The translations under genes and the position numbers were made by a program. Positions 53,127-62,143 of a DNA stretch of 64,000 bases are shown here, one piece after another. How positions within the stretch are numbered: position 1 is the first letter of the stretch; every line of letters starts with the position of its first letter. A model generated the notes under the pieces. The model saw only the letters and a program-made list of their open reading frames with translations, did no database searches and was not told the origin of the DNA. This DNA comes from Paraglaciecola sp. MB-3u-78 (lineage in GTDB: Bacteria; Pseudomonadota; Gammaproteobacteria; Enterobacterales; Alteromonadaceae): NCBI RefSeq assembly GCF_002835935.1, contig NZ_PJCF01000013.1, positions 186,001 to 250,000 of the forward strand, read 5' to 3'.

Positions 53127-55337
53127 ATGTTGCGATTAGGTTTTTTACTACTAAGTTGTATATTTCTGACGGCCTGTTCTGAGCAGAAACCATTAGAGGC
53201 CCTGCCTCAAACTTTAAAACTCAATGAATTTGTCGGCAGTGAGACTTGCGGCCAGTGTCATCAAATGGAATTCAATGCTTGGCAAGGCACTCATCATCAA
53301 TTGGCAATGGGGGAAGCCACTACCGATTCGGTATTAGGAAACTTTGATAATGTTTCCGTCAATATTGGCGATCGTTCAGCTCGTTTTTTTGAACAAAAAA
53401 ATCGATTTCATGTCACCACAGACAATGGGCAAGGAAACAATGAAACCTTTGTTATATCTGACACATTTGGTATCGACCCTATTCAGCAATATTTGATTAC
53501 TTTTGATGATGGTCGAAAGCAGGTTCTTGATTTTTCTTGGGATACGCGGCCAGTTTCAGAAGGTGGGCAGCGCTGGATGATCCCTAATATTAATCATGAC
53601 TCATCTGGTGAGCCTATTACGTCTGAATTTCATTGGACTAGCAGTGCATACAATTGGAACAGTCGTTGTGCTTCATGTCATACAACGGGCTATAAAAAAC
53701 AATATGATGTCTCAAGTAATACTTATAATAGCCAATTCTCTGAAATTAATGTGTCGTGCGAGGCCTGTCATGGGCAAGGTTTGCAGCATGTGAATTGGGC
53801 TGAAGGAAAAACCCCACTAGGCGCAGATGTAAACAAGGGATTTGATCAGATCATTAAGGATTCAGGTCGTTGGCAGTATGTCCAAGATAATTTAGAAAGA
53901 AGCGGTAAAGGGCAAGCTTTGCACTTTGAAATGGCGCCAAATACTAAGACACGTCAAAATAAACTTGCCCATCAACAGGTCGATGTTTGTGCAAAATGTC
54001 ATTCGCGTCGGATGCAATTTTCAGATAGTTATTCAACAGAATTATTTACCGATAAATACCTACCTATGTTGATTGAACCGGCTCTTTATCACAGTGATGG
54101 CCAAATTAAAGATGAGGTTTTTGTTTGGGGATCCTTTAAACAAAGCAAGATGGCTATGGCTGGGGTCACCTGCAGCAATTGTCATGACAGTCATAGTTTA
54201 AAATTAAAAGTGCAAGGCAACGGCTTATGCACACAATGCCATGAATCTTCTGAATATGACTTACCCAAACATCATCACCATCCTGTAAAATCAGAGGGTG
54301 CCCAGTGTGTCAATTGTCATATGCCTGCGAACATGTATATGAGTATTGATCCTCGCCGTGATCATAGTTTCAAGATCCCTACGCCGGGTCTCAGTGCGCA
54401 GGTTGATGCACCCAATGCCTGTAATAATTGCCATCAAAAAGAAACAGTCGATTGGGCCGATACACACCTACTCAATTGGTTTGGTAAGCATTCAAAATCA
54501 CTTCTACCGCGGTTTTCGCAAGTCATGGAAGATAAAAATACCAACACGTTAATCGAGATTGCAAGTGACCTAAGTCATGCCCCCATCGTTCGGGGCTCTG
54601 CGTTGATAAGAATTGATCAGCATTCTCAAGAAAGTTTAAAGGCCATCGCGAATGCATTAAAAGAAGAGTCAGAATTAATTCGACTTGGTGCCATTCGCCG
54701 TTTAGACACTTTGCCACCTCAGTTAAGATTAAAATTACTAGAGCCTCATTTGGATGAGGCCTCTAATGCTGTAAAACTTGAAATGGCCCGAGTATTATCG
54801 CCCCTTAATCTTCAACAATTACCCACACAACTAGCCAATAAAATTCATGTTTTATTTGAATTTTTTATTACGGCTATTAGCTATAACGCAGATACCCCTG
54901 AAAATCAGTTGGTTTTAGGGGATTTTTATTTTGCGCAAGGACAACACCAGGCATCATTAAAAGCTTATCGACATGCATTGAAATTAGAGCCACATAATGA
55001 ACATGGGTTACTCAATTTGGCCGACTTGTATCGGGCATTAGGACGTGACAGTGAAAGTGAGTCTCTCCTTAAAATGGCCATTCAAAGCCACCCAAATTCA
55101 GCATCTGCTCACTATGCTATGGGCCTTTATTTCATTAGAACTCAGTCCTTTAATGATGCGCTTATTCATTTACAGTTAAGTACTCGTCTGTTACCTAATA
55201 ATCCTGTTTATATTTACGCCTATGTTTTGACACTCAAGACCACGGGTAAAATTTCAGAGGCTCATTCTTTACTTGAGCAATGGATGGTTACACATGATCC
55301 AGACGCTCAATTGCTTCAGCTCAAAAATAGTTTTTAA
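53127..55337 (+). CDS. Eight-haem cytochrome c lipoprotein with TPRs
   Basis: 736 residues, ATG 53127 behind TAGGAG. Lipobox LTAC. Eight CxxCH haem motifs: CGQCH (41), CASCH, CEACH, CAKCH, CSNCH, CTQCH, CVNCH and CNNCH, all in the first 440 residues, with NCHMP and SYST-type histidine-rich ligands. Residues 450-570 form HEAT-like helices (GSALIRI, LIRLGAIRRLDTLP) and 590-730 carry TPRs (LVLGDFYFAQGQHQASLKAYRHALKLEPHNEHGLLNLADLYRALGR). It resembles multihaem cytochromes of the NrfA/UnbV-associated type. Probably periplasmic electron transfer with TPR docking; redox substrate unknown. Confidence 0.88.
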   Translation: MLRLGFLLLSCIFLTACSEQKPLEALPQTLKLNEFVGSETCGQCHQMEFNAWQGTHHQLAMGEATTDSVLGNFDNVSVNIGDRSARFFEQKNRFHVTTDNGQGNNETFVISDTFGIDPIQQYLITFDDGRKQVLDFSWDTRPVSEGGQRWMIPNINHDSSGEPITSEFHWTSSAYNWNSRCASCHTTGYKKQYDVSSNTYNSQFSEINVSCEACHGQGLQHVNWAEGKTPLGADVNKGFDQIIKDSGRWQYVQDNLERSGKGQALHFEMAPNTKTRQNKLAHQQVDVCAKCHSRRMQFSDSYSTELFTDKYLPMLIEPALYHSDGQIKDEVFVWGSFKQSKMAMAGVTCSNCHDSHSLKLKVQGNGLCTQCHESSEYDLPKHHHHPVKSEGAQCVNCHMPANMYMSIDPRRDHSFKIPTPGLSAQVDAPNACNNCHQKETVDWADTHLLNWFGKHSKSLLPRFSQVMEDKNTNTLIEIASDLSHAPIVRGSALIRIDQHSQESLKAIANALKEESELIRLGAIRRLDTLPPQLRLKLLEPHLDEASNAVKLEMARVLSPLNLQQLPTQLANKIHVLFEFFITAISYNADTPENQLVLGDFYFAQGQHQASLKAYRHALKLEPHNEHGLLNLADLYRALGRDSESESLLKMAIQSHPNSASAHYAMGLYFIRTQSFNDALIHLQLSTRLLPNNPVYIYAYVLTLKTTGKISEAHSLLEQWMVTHDPDAQLLQLKNSF

Positions 55338-55417
55338 TTGCTTTTTCTATAATGGATCTACTTTATTATCTGGGGTTGCTGTATACCGATGATAAATGAT
55401 ATTTTATTTAAGCTAAG

Positions 55418-55440
55418 TATTGGCATGTATCGTGGCAATA
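55418..55440. promoter_or_regulatory. Candidate TetR operator before the isomerase-like gene
   Basis: TATTGGCAT-GTATC-GTGGCAATA: left arm perfect, right arm 7 of 9, spacing 5. It lies 117 bp before 55535. Confidence 0.6.
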
Positions 55441-55487
55441 TGTGGCATTGTTTCATTATTAAGCGATCTAATCGAAGAATTTACTTT

Positions 55488-55538
55488 ATGCTTAAATGGA
55501 AGAGGGTGATACCGATGTTATCTGGCCAAACTAAATGA
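55488..55538 (+). CDS. Short upstream ORF coupled to the isomerase-like gene
   Basis: ATG 55488 opens a 16-residue frame (MLKWKRVIPMLSGQTK) whose TGA overlaps the start of the next gene as ATGA (55535-55538). The next gene has no ribosome binding site of its own, so translational coupling through this frame is plausible. The peptide is probably not functional itself. Confidence 0.3.
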   Translation: MLKWKRVIPMLSGQTK

Positions 55539-56845
55539 AAAAAGCTGTGATGCCATACGTTTTAACTGCGGTTTCAAGTGACACGATACGTGATATAAAA
55601 CGACAGGTGTATTTAGCGAAGAGAAAATTACAAGGGCAACCAGCGACCCTTCATATATTTCTAAAATCAGATGATCCATATAGCTACTTACTGTTACAAG
55701 CCTTACCTTCTATTGAAAAGCGTTTTAAGGTGATTTTGAAATTTCATGTGTTTCAAAAAATAGACAGCGAAATGTTTCCACGCCTTGATATGTGGCTGGA
55801 CTATACAAAACACGACGCTTGTCACTTAGCTAAACTTTATGATTTTTCTTTTCCGAGTAAAGATGAGCTGCCCACCATCGATAAAGAAATAACAAATAAG
55901 CTAGCACTTTATTTGGTCAATATTGAAACCGATGAAGCATTTATATCGAAAGCGATACGGTGCTTAGAGGAGTATTGGTTTCAAGGCATATCTCCAGCTA
56001 TAGAAGATGTTTTGGTTAAAAAAAATCGACTGAAATTGACTGAAAATTTTGACCTTCTCACTAAGCGTGGTCATTACCTAGGTGCCATGATAAATTTTGA
56101 AGGTGAGTGGTATTGGGGTCTTGATCGTCTGGATCATCTAGAAAAACGCTTGATTGGTCTTGCAAGGACCCATGGTAAAAAAGAAAGCATACACTTCGAT
56201 CGCACCTATGAAGGATTTTGCAAAGCATCTTCATCAGATATGGCTGGCGATAATCAAATGCCTTTGATTCTTTATTGGTCTGCTCGAAGTCCTTATTCAT
56301 ACATTGCTTTAGAGCGTGCAATTATGCTCTGTGCACACTACAAAATACCCTTACTGATCAAACCTGTATTACCGATGATGATGCGGGGTATGAATGTTCC
56401 TGATACAAAAAAAATCTATATCTTTTTAGATACCAAACGAGAAGCTTCGAAACTAGGTTTACCTTATGGCTGTGTGGCCGACCCATTAGGTGCTGCAGTG
56501 GAGCGTTGTTACTCACTGATCCAGTATGCAAAATCCGAAGGTAAGTACCATGACTTTCTATTGAGCTTTGCCAGAGGAGTGAATTCACAAGGCATCAGGG
56601 CTGAAACGGATCGAGGAATGAAAACTATCGTCACACGCTGTGGGCTGGATTGGAACACAGCGAAACTTAAGCTGAAAGATCAAAGTTGGCGTGTATGGGC
56701 TGATAAAAATCTAGATGAAATGTATGCGGTTGGATGTTGGGGAGTGCCAACTATATGTTATGGCGACTCTCACTTCTGGGGGCAGGATAGATTTGGCATC
56801 ATGGAAAATTACGTCCTAAAAAGACAGACGAAGTTCAAAAAATAA
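55535..56845 (+). CDS. Tandem DsbA-fold protein, 2-hydroxychromene-2-carboxylate isomerase-like
   Basis: 436 residues with two HCCA-isomerase/DSBA-like domains. Domain 1 (about 38-215): LHIFLKSDDPYSYLLLQALPSI at its start and YLGAMINFEGEWYWGLDRLDHLEKRL at its end. Domain 2 (about 243-430): LILYWSARSPYSYIALERA, MMMRGMNVP, LGAAVERCY and GCWGVPTICYGDSHFWGQDR. The SPYSY and GVPTI..FWGQDR motifs are those of glutathione-dependent HCCA isomerases (kappa-GST-like); domain 1 has DDPYSY and no cis-Pro GVP motif, so only domain 2 may be catalytic. The family acts in aromatic or xenobiotic breakdown. No signal peptide; cytoplasmic. Confidence 0.8.
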   Translation: MKKAVMPYVLTAVSSDTIRDIKRQVYLAKRKLQGQPATLHIFLKSDDPYSYLLLQALPSIEKRFKVILKFHVFQKIDSEMFPRLDMWLDYTKHDACHLAKLYDFSFPSKDELPTIDKEITNKLALYLVNIETDEAFISKAIRCLEEYWFQGISPAIEDVLVKKNRLKLTENFDLLTKRGHYLGAMINFEGEWYWGLDRLDHLEKRLIGLARTHGKKESIHFDRTYEGFCKASSSDMAGDNQMPLILYWSARSPYSYIALERAIMLCAHYKIPLLIKPVLPMMMRGMNVPDTKKIYIFLDTKREASKLGLPYGCVADPLGAAVERCYSLIQYAKSEGKYHDFLLSFARGVNSQGIRAETDRGMKTIVTRCGLDWNTAKLKLKDQSWRVWADKNLDEMYAVGCWGVPTICYGDSHFWGQDRFGIMENYVLKRQTKFKK

Positions 56846-56874
56846 TAACTCGATATATAAAGTTGCGTGCATAG

Positions 56875-56897
56875 TAATGGCATACAGTATGACCAAA
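56875..56897. promoter_or_regulatory. Candidate TetR operator before the sulfatase operon
   Basis: TAATGGCAT-ACAGT-ATGACCAAA: left arm 8 of 9 to consensus, spacing 5. It lies 116 bp before 57013, in the place expected for a repressor site. Confidence 0.6.
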
Positions 56898-57012
56898 TAA
56901 GTTGATCCTAGATATTGTTGCGAGTAAACTTCAATTATTAATGATTTTAGGTGCTAAGTATCGGCGGCAAATCGCTGTGGCTTGTTAAACATAAATTCAT
57001 GGAGACAATAGT

Positions 57013-58761
57013 TTGAAACATTCTGTATTTAAGTCCGTATTGATAATGATTTTTCTCAGTAGTACCTACACAATGGCTGCTCAGCAAAAACCCAATGTAT
57101 TAGTGGTTCTGTTAGATGATGTGGGCTTCATGGATTTTGGCAGTTATGGTGGAGATACAGCAACACCAAACATTGATAAATTGGCGCAACAAGGGGCCAA
57201 GTTTTCTCGATTTTATACGTCACCGCAATGCGCGCCAAGCCGTGCCATGTTGATGACGGGTAAAGACAACCATCAAGTAGGTATTGGTTCTATCATTGAA
57301 TCCTTAGATCCAAAGCTAAGACAATATCCTGCATATAGCATGATATGGGAAGACGATACCAAAACTATGGCATCTCGATTAAAAGAGTCAGGCTATCAAA
57401 CCTTTGTTAGTGGTAAGTGGGGTATAGGTGAGTCTGGCGCTAACTTACCCAGTAAATTTGGGTTTGATCGTTCTTTTGTTTTAGATGCAACTGGCGCTAG
57501 CAACTATGACCACCGGCCATATATTCCAATTAGTACAACCGCTAAGTGGTTTGAAGACGGTGAGCCTACCACGCTGCCTGATGATTTTTATTCCTCCCGT
57601 AATTTAGTCGATAAGCTGATTGGATATATTGATGATGCTGAAAGCGAACAGCCATTCTTCGCGTACTTGCCGTTTATGGCTATTCATATGCCGTTGCAGG
57701 TGCCTAAAGAATACATTGATAAGTACAACGGAGTGTTTGATCAAGGCTGGGATGTCGTGGCCAAACAGCGTTTGGAAAAAGCCATTGAATTAGAGCTTGT
57801 ACCCGGTGGCACCAAACTAGCAAAATCATTAAAGACTAACCGCAAATGGGACCAATTAACTGAAGCAGAAAAGGTCTATTGGGCCCGTGCCATGCAAGTT
57901 AATGCGGGTATGTTAGAAGCGGCAGACTTTCATTTAGGTCGTTTGCTAAGTCAATTAGAAGCAAAGGGCAAATTAGAGAATACCATTGTGATAGTGACAT
58001 CAGACAATGGGCCTGAAGGCAGTACCGTGGGTTTTGACAAGGGCTTACAAGGAATTGCGTTTAGTGCGTGGATGTCCATGCACGACTGGAGTACCGAATA
58101 CGAGGATATGGGGGGTAGAAATGGCCTAACGACCATTGGGCCCGAATGGGCATCTGTGTCATCAGGGCCGTTTAGGCTGTTTAAATTTAATAGTTCAGAA
58201 GGTGGACAACGTGTTCCTCTGATTATTTCGGGATCAGGAATTATTAATCAAACTGATTTTCTTCAAGGTCGAGCTCATATGGTGGATATTTTGCCTACTG
58301 TTCTTGATGTGCTTGATATTCCATTCGATCAAGACGAATTATACGGCCGAAGCTTGATGCCATTAATTAACGAGCAGTCACAAGAAGTTTACGGAACCGA
58401 TGAGTCTTACGCTATTGAGGTGGGTGGAAATGCATCTTTGTATCGAGGTGCTTGGAAAATCTCACGGGTTAATCCTCCTTCTGGAGATGGCCAGTGGCAC
58501 TTATTTAATTTGGCGGTTGACGCAGGTGAAGCGAACGTTTTGGAGGATGAATACCCGGTACTGTTTCAAGAACTACTAAATGAATATTTAGCATATTCTA
58601 CTGAGATGGAGATCATTCAGCCAGATCTTGATTCTAATGATAGAGATCAAGTGGTCAAAAATATCATTCGCAAGCAAGCAGGTCTCATAGGGCCATACCT
58701 CATTTTCATAGTGATTCTGATCGTGGGCTTTGTTTACCTGCGTCGTCGAAAAAAAAGTTAA
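57013..58761 (+). CDS. Arylsulfatase (formylglycine type), periplasmic
   Basis: 582 residues from TTG 57013, with GGAG 8 bases upstream. Signal peptide ending YTMAAQ. S1 sulfatase: PNVLVVLLDDVGFMDFGSYGG (metal Asp), PQCAPSRAMLMTGK with Cys73 as formylglycine precursor, SGKWGIGE, AYLPFMAIHMPL and VTSDNGPEGS. An unusual C-terminal membrane helix (YLIFIVILIVGFVYL) ends in RRRKKS, so the mature enzyme is probably tethered with its tail inside. It is followed 40 bp later by the DJ-1-like gene. Aryl or alkyl sulfate ester substrate unknown. Confidence 0.9.
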   Translation: MKHSVFKSVLIMIFLSSTYTMAAQQKPNVLVVLLDDVGFMDFGSYGGDTATPNIDKLAQQGAKFSRFYTSPQCAPSRAMLMTGKDNHQVGIGSIIESLDPKLRQYPAYSMIWEDDTKTMASRLKESGYQTFVSGKWGIGESGANLPSKFGFDRSFVLDATGASNYDHRPYIPISTTAKWFEDGEPTTLPDDFYSSRNLVDKLIGYIDDAESEQPFFAYLPFMAIHMPLQVPKEYIDKYNGVFDQGWDVVAKQRLEKAIELELVPGGTKLAKSLKTNRKWDQLTEAEKVYWARAMQVNAGMLEAADFHLGRLLSQLEAKGKLENTIVIVTSDNGPEGSTVGFDKGLQGIAFSAWMSMHDWSTEYEDMGGRNGLTTIGPEWASVSSGPFRLFKFNSSEGGQRVPLIISGSGIINQTDFLQGRAHMVDILPTVLDVLDIPFDQDELYGRSLMPLINEQSQEVYGTDESYAIEVGGNASLYRGAWKISRVNPPSGDGQWHLFNLAVDAGEANVLEDEYPVLFQELLNEYLAYSTEMEIIQPDLDSNDRDQVVKNIIRKQAGLIGPYLIFIVILIVGFVYLRRRKKS

Positions 58762-58801
58762 CTAACCGCAACACAATATTAGTAAATTTGAGGAAAGTTT
58801 G

Positions 58802-59644
58802 ATGACCCTAAAAAAAGTAGGATTAATAATTACAGTTGTTTTGGCAGCCATTAGTATAGTTTATTGGGGGCTACCCAAAACCCTGAATTTAATAGGACTA
58901 CATCCTCATTATGACATCCCAGCATACGACCTAAGCGGCAAGCGTGCTCTGATTGTAACCACTAGTCATGGTGTACTTAGTGAAGAGGTTGATGACAAAG
59001 ATGCCAAAGCAACGGGGGTGTTTGGTTCAGAGTTAAGCATTCCATACTATTCTTTGTTGAATGCTGGTGTAGAGGTAGACATTGCATCAATTAAAGGGGG
59101 TAAAATTCCTATTGAACCTAACTCTATGGACTGGCCATTAGCGACTGCTGAAGATAAGCGTTTTAAACAAGACGCGGTTGCCTTGGCCAAAATTGCCCAC
59201 TCTATCCCAATTAGTCAAATTGATGCCTCTCAATATGATGTTATTTTTATGTCTGGTGGCTGGGGGGCGGCCTATGATTTGGGGCGTTCTGCTGAATTAG
59301 CGGACGTTGTGACGAAAGCCAATGCCAAAGATGCAGTGATTGGTTCCGTCTGCCATGGTGCATTAGGTTTAATCAATGCCAAAGCAAAAGACGGTTCATC
59401 TTTGATTGCAGGGCGTAATGTAACCGGTGTAACCGATTTACAGATAAAACAGCTGGATATTGAAATGACACCTTTGCATCCAGAAACTGAGCTAAGAAAA
59501 GCCAATGCAAATTATGAAGCTAATTCGGCGTTCCTTGATATTTTTGCGACACACGTGGTGGTAGACGATAATTTAGTCACAGGTCAAAACCAAAATAGCA
59601 GTGCAGAAACTGTGCATCGCATTCTTGAAATTTTAAGCAAATAA
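58802..59644 (+). CDS. DJ-1/PfpI-superfamily protein, membrane-anchored
   Basis: 280 residues from ATG 58802 behind GAGGAAAG; a TTG three bases upstream is less likely. An N-terminal helix (5-23) anchors it. The DJ-1/PfpI (type 1 glutamine amidotransferase-like) domain has RALIVTTSHGVL, GVFGSELSIPYYSLLNAGVEVDIASIKGG, YDVIFMSGGWGAAYDL and the nucleophile elbow GSVCHGALGL with the conserved Cys. Related Hsp31/glyoxalase III proteins act on reactive carbonyls or as hydrolases. Here the location in a sulfatase operon suggests handling of a reactive product (inference). Confidence 0.82.
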   Translation: MTLKKVGLIITVVLAAISIVYWGLPKTLNLIGLHPHYDIPAYDLSGKRALIVTTSHGVLSEEVDDKDAKATGVFGSELSIPYYSLLNAGVEVDIASIKGGKIPIEPNSMDWPLATAEDKRFKQDAVALAKIAHSIPISQIDASQYDVIFMSGGWGAAYDLGRSAELADVVTKANAKDAVIGSVCHGALGLINAKAKDGSSLIAGRNVTGVTDLQIKQLDIEMTPLHPETELRKANANYEANSAFLDIFATHVVVDDNLVTGQNQNSSAETVHRILEILSK

Positions 59645-59750
59645 TTCCTAAACATATTCACATTTATCCGAGAGCATGCACTGGCAGCACAAGTTTATTG
59701 AGCTAATACCAATCACCATAAGTCTTGATTTTTAGAGCGGTTTCATGATG

Positions 59751-59784
59751 AGCCAGTTGAGAGATCAACTGGCTTTTTATTTTT
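59751..59784 (+). terminator. Rho-independent terminator of the sulfatase operon
   Basis: AGCCAGTTGA (59751-59760) / TCAACTGGCT (59765-59774), a perfect 10-bp stem with loop GAGA, followed by TTTTATTTTT. Confidence 0.9.
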
Positions 59785-59874
59785 AAGATAAGCACTTTAG
59801 TTTTTAAAGTAATGACTATCCCCTATCCTTAAATACTGCAGTAATGTATTAGTGCAAACCAAACTTGAGACATC

Positions 59875-60942
59875 TTATAGCCAGTCATCTTCTAATATTT
59901 CATCGCTATTGGCAGGTAAAGTGATCACGCTGCCATCTACACCTAATGTAATGGGGCCTTGATAGGCATCATCCGTCCCTTTTAGGAATAGTGCCTCCAT
60001 TCCGGGGGCAGGCAGAGCTGGAATAATGTGGTAATACATTAAGTGTCGGGCGTTAGCCGCTGCAGCGACTTGTGCCGCTTCAACAGGTGAGGTGTGATAG
60101 TCCGGAATATCAAACATCACTTTTTCCAAGATGGGCATGTGTTTACTTTTTGCGGTAACTTGGATCAAATTGATTAATACGTTCGATAACGCTTCGTGTA
60201 CCAATAGGTCAACATTCTTAGCTGCCATTTCGACATTTTTTGACTTGGTGGTATCGCCACTGATCACCGCTGTGCGTCCCTTGTATTCAAAGTGATATCC
60301 AACAGCAGGGTAAACGGGTTTATGATCCACTGAAAATGCTTTTACGGTTAATCCATTTTTATTAAAAACTGTCACCATGACGCCTGGTTCGGGTGAAGGG
60401 AATTCTTTCGCGATTAAGCCGGCTCCAGATTTTGGGGCTACAAGGTCTGAATGGTGATCGTGGCGATATTGTGCATCTGCAGCGTAGGCTAAATTAAATC
60501 CTTCAACCACCTTTTTGGTGCCTGCTGGACCAATGACAGGTAATGGCGAAGTATTTGCGGCGTTAACCCAGCGCATCATTCCCAACTTGCCTAAACTATC
60601 AATATGGTCTGAGTGAAAGTGAGTTAATAACTGGGCGCTGATATTCCCCAGAGGGACTTGCATCTCTAGTAGGTTAGTGGTGCTGCCGGCCCCTGCATCT
60701 ACCGTAACCAAAGTGTCTCCCGCAATGATCAGTACACAAGGGCCTGAGCGCACAGGATCGGGCAAGGGACTGCCAGCACCGCACAAAACAACGTGTAAAC
60801 CATCTTCAAGTTCTGAAACTGAGTTCCCCCCTAAGCGTTGCTCAACTACAACTTCTGCGATTTTGTATCCCATGTCTGAAGGGCTGCAACCGCTCATTAT
60901 GTTGGCAGAAAAGAGTGCTACTGCGTACTTAACCAGTTTCAT
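59875..60942 (-). CDS. Metallo-beta-lactamase-fold lipoprotein (AtsA/RNase Z-like)
   Basis: 355 residues with lipobox IMSGC. MBL-fold motifs: LVTVDAGAG, LLTHFHSDHIDSLG (zinc ligands), HDHHSD, VDHKPVYPAVGYHFEYKG, AVISGDTTKS and a final ARHLMYYH histidine. It is closest in style to the RNase Z-like MBL group that includes the MBL-type arylsulfatase AtsA of Pseudoalteromonas carrageenovora, so it may be a third, unrelated sulfatase in this locus (inference). An operator-like dyad is at 60993. Confidence 0.8.
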   Translation of the reverse strand: MKLVKYAVALFSANIMSGCSPSDMGYKIAEVVVEQRLGGNSVSELEDGLHVVLCGAGSPLPDPVRSGPCVLIIAGDTLVTVDAGAGSTTNLLEMQVPLGNISAQLLTHFHSDHIDSLGKLGMMRWVNAANTSPLPVIGPAGTKKVVEGFNLAYAADAQYRHDHHSDLVAPKSGAGLIAKEFPSPEPGVMVTVFNKNGLTVKAFSVDHKPVYPAVGYHFEYKGRTAVISGDTTKSKNVEMAAKNVDLLVHEALSNVLINLIQVTAKSKHMPILEKVMFDIPDYHTSPVEAAQVAAAANARHLMYYHIIPALPAPGMEALFLKGTDDAYQGPITLGVDGSVITLPANSDEILEDDWL

Positions 60943-60992
60943 GATGGAGGTTTCCTCTGTTGGTTAGCTTTACCTTGATGTTTATAAAAATA

Positions 60993-61015
60993 CATTAGCA
61001 TGCCGCATGACAATT
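60993..61015. promoter_or_regulatory. Candidate TetR operator before the MBL-fold gene
   Basis: CATTAGCAT-GCCGC-ATGACAATT: both arms 7 of 9 to consensus with 5-base spacing, 51 bp before the start at 60942. Confidence 0.6.
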
Positions 61016-61122
61016 TAAACGAAACGTACAAAAAAATAAAAGCACGTATGTGAATTAAGGGCGCAGTAGAAAGTCGTTTTTTATAATCGCCTGCATACAA
61101 ACTGATACAGGGCGGAGCATAT

Positions 61123-61725
61123 TTATTCGAACTGTTTGACCAGACAGTTTACCTGATATTGGAGAATATCCTGAGATTTTTGGGCGTTATAATTCAAGTT
61201 AAGTCTGAGATTAATCCATGTGATGGTACTGATTAAAGAGTTTAATGCTGCAAAGGTTATGTCATCTTCGAGAATGGGATTCGGCAAGATTGTTTGCAGT
61301 GACGCCCTTTCCAACTCAAATATGCGTTCATATGTTGCTCTTAGATATTCAGAGCGAAAACGTCGCAGACTCAGACTGACTCGCATAGGAAATATTTTTT
61401 CATAGATTTCGCAGCGGTTTCGAACAAGTTCATTTAATTGTTCTCGCCAGGTTGTTGTTTTATATGGCTTTAGATATATAGGCAGGACCTGATTCTCTAC
61501 ATCTGAAGCGATTTCGCGACTCAAGCTATCCATATCATCAATATTTCGAAAAACAGTGCGTATACTTAATTGGGTTTTCTCTGCAATATCCGTAGCTCGG
61601 GGGGAATAGTTACCCGAATAGATAAGGTCATGTATGGCTGCTTTAATCATTTCTCGACTACGAATACTACGTAAACGTCGGCCATCGCTTTTAGTGTCAG
61701 AGTTAAAGCGCGATGTATCGTTCAT
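61123..61725 (-). CDS. TetR-family regulator of the sulfatase/cytochrome locus
   Basis: 200 residues from ATG 61725 with GGAG 9 bases upstream; a TTG at 61740 adds five residues but has no site. N-terminal helix-turn-helix in RSREMIKAAIHDLIYSGNYSPRATDIAEKTQLSIRTVFRNIDDMDSL (about 24-72), followed by a helical ligand-binding domain without recognisable relatives. A dyad (61807-61829) lies in its own promoter, and the same dyad recurs before neighbouring genes, so it is probably an autoregulated repressor of this cluster. Effector unknown. Confidence 0.85.
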   Translation of the reverse strand: MNDTSRFNSDTKSDGRRLRSIRSREMIKAAIHDLIYSGNYSPRATDIAEKTQLSIRTVFRNIDDMDSLSREIASDVENQVLPIYLKPYKTTTWREQLNELVRNRCEIYEKIFPMRVSLSLRRFRSEYLRATYERIFELERASLQTILPNPILEDDITFAALNSLISTITWINLRLNLNYNAQKSQDILQYQVNCLVKQFE

Positions 61726-61740
61726 AAAACCAAACTCCAA

Positions 61741-62143
61741 ATAACCAATTTAAACTCACGCTCAGTTGCCCAAGGGCAGGTCCAAAACTGATGGTATTAT
61801 ATTATGTATTGGCATATTTAATGCCGATATATGTTATGAAATATTTTACAATTCGAGTGTTGTAACTCAGAAGATTTCGCAGAATAGCATAAGCATTTAA
61901 TAATTGGGAGTTCGCCTTGTAAATAGCTGTAACTATACTCATCTCAACTTATGTATTTGCCTCCTGTGCCTATGCAGGCAATGCCAAAGCGGATCGCGCT
62001 GCAAAAAAACATACAAATGAATGTTTCCCAAGCTTATTTAAGGAGACCGAGAAGCCAATGAATAAAACAGGAAGTGTGACACCTGGATCCTCCTGTCTTA
62101 TTCTTCTATTTTGCAGCGTCTTAGCAATATTATCTATTGGTCG
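61741..62143. other. Gene-free region with the tetR operator and a possible remnant
   Basis: Holds the tetR promoter and operator. From about 61918 to 62142 the plus strand reads a signal-peptide-like stretch (VTILISTYVFASCAYAGNAK) to a stop at 62143, but there is no start codon or ribosome binding site. It is probably a gene remnant; function not identifiable. Confidence 0.35.
61807..61829. promoter_or_regulatory. Candidate autoregulatory TetR operator
   Basis: TATTGGCAT-ATTTA-ATGCCGATA, a near-perfect dyad (one mismatch), 82 bp before the tetR start. It is the best-centred example of the consensus found before the other operons. Confidence 0.72.

Noticed and set aside
61918-62142. Possible small secreted protein after tetR
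   Set aside because: Signal-peptide-like reading frame but no start codon or ribosome binding site; kept only as a possible remnant in the region note.
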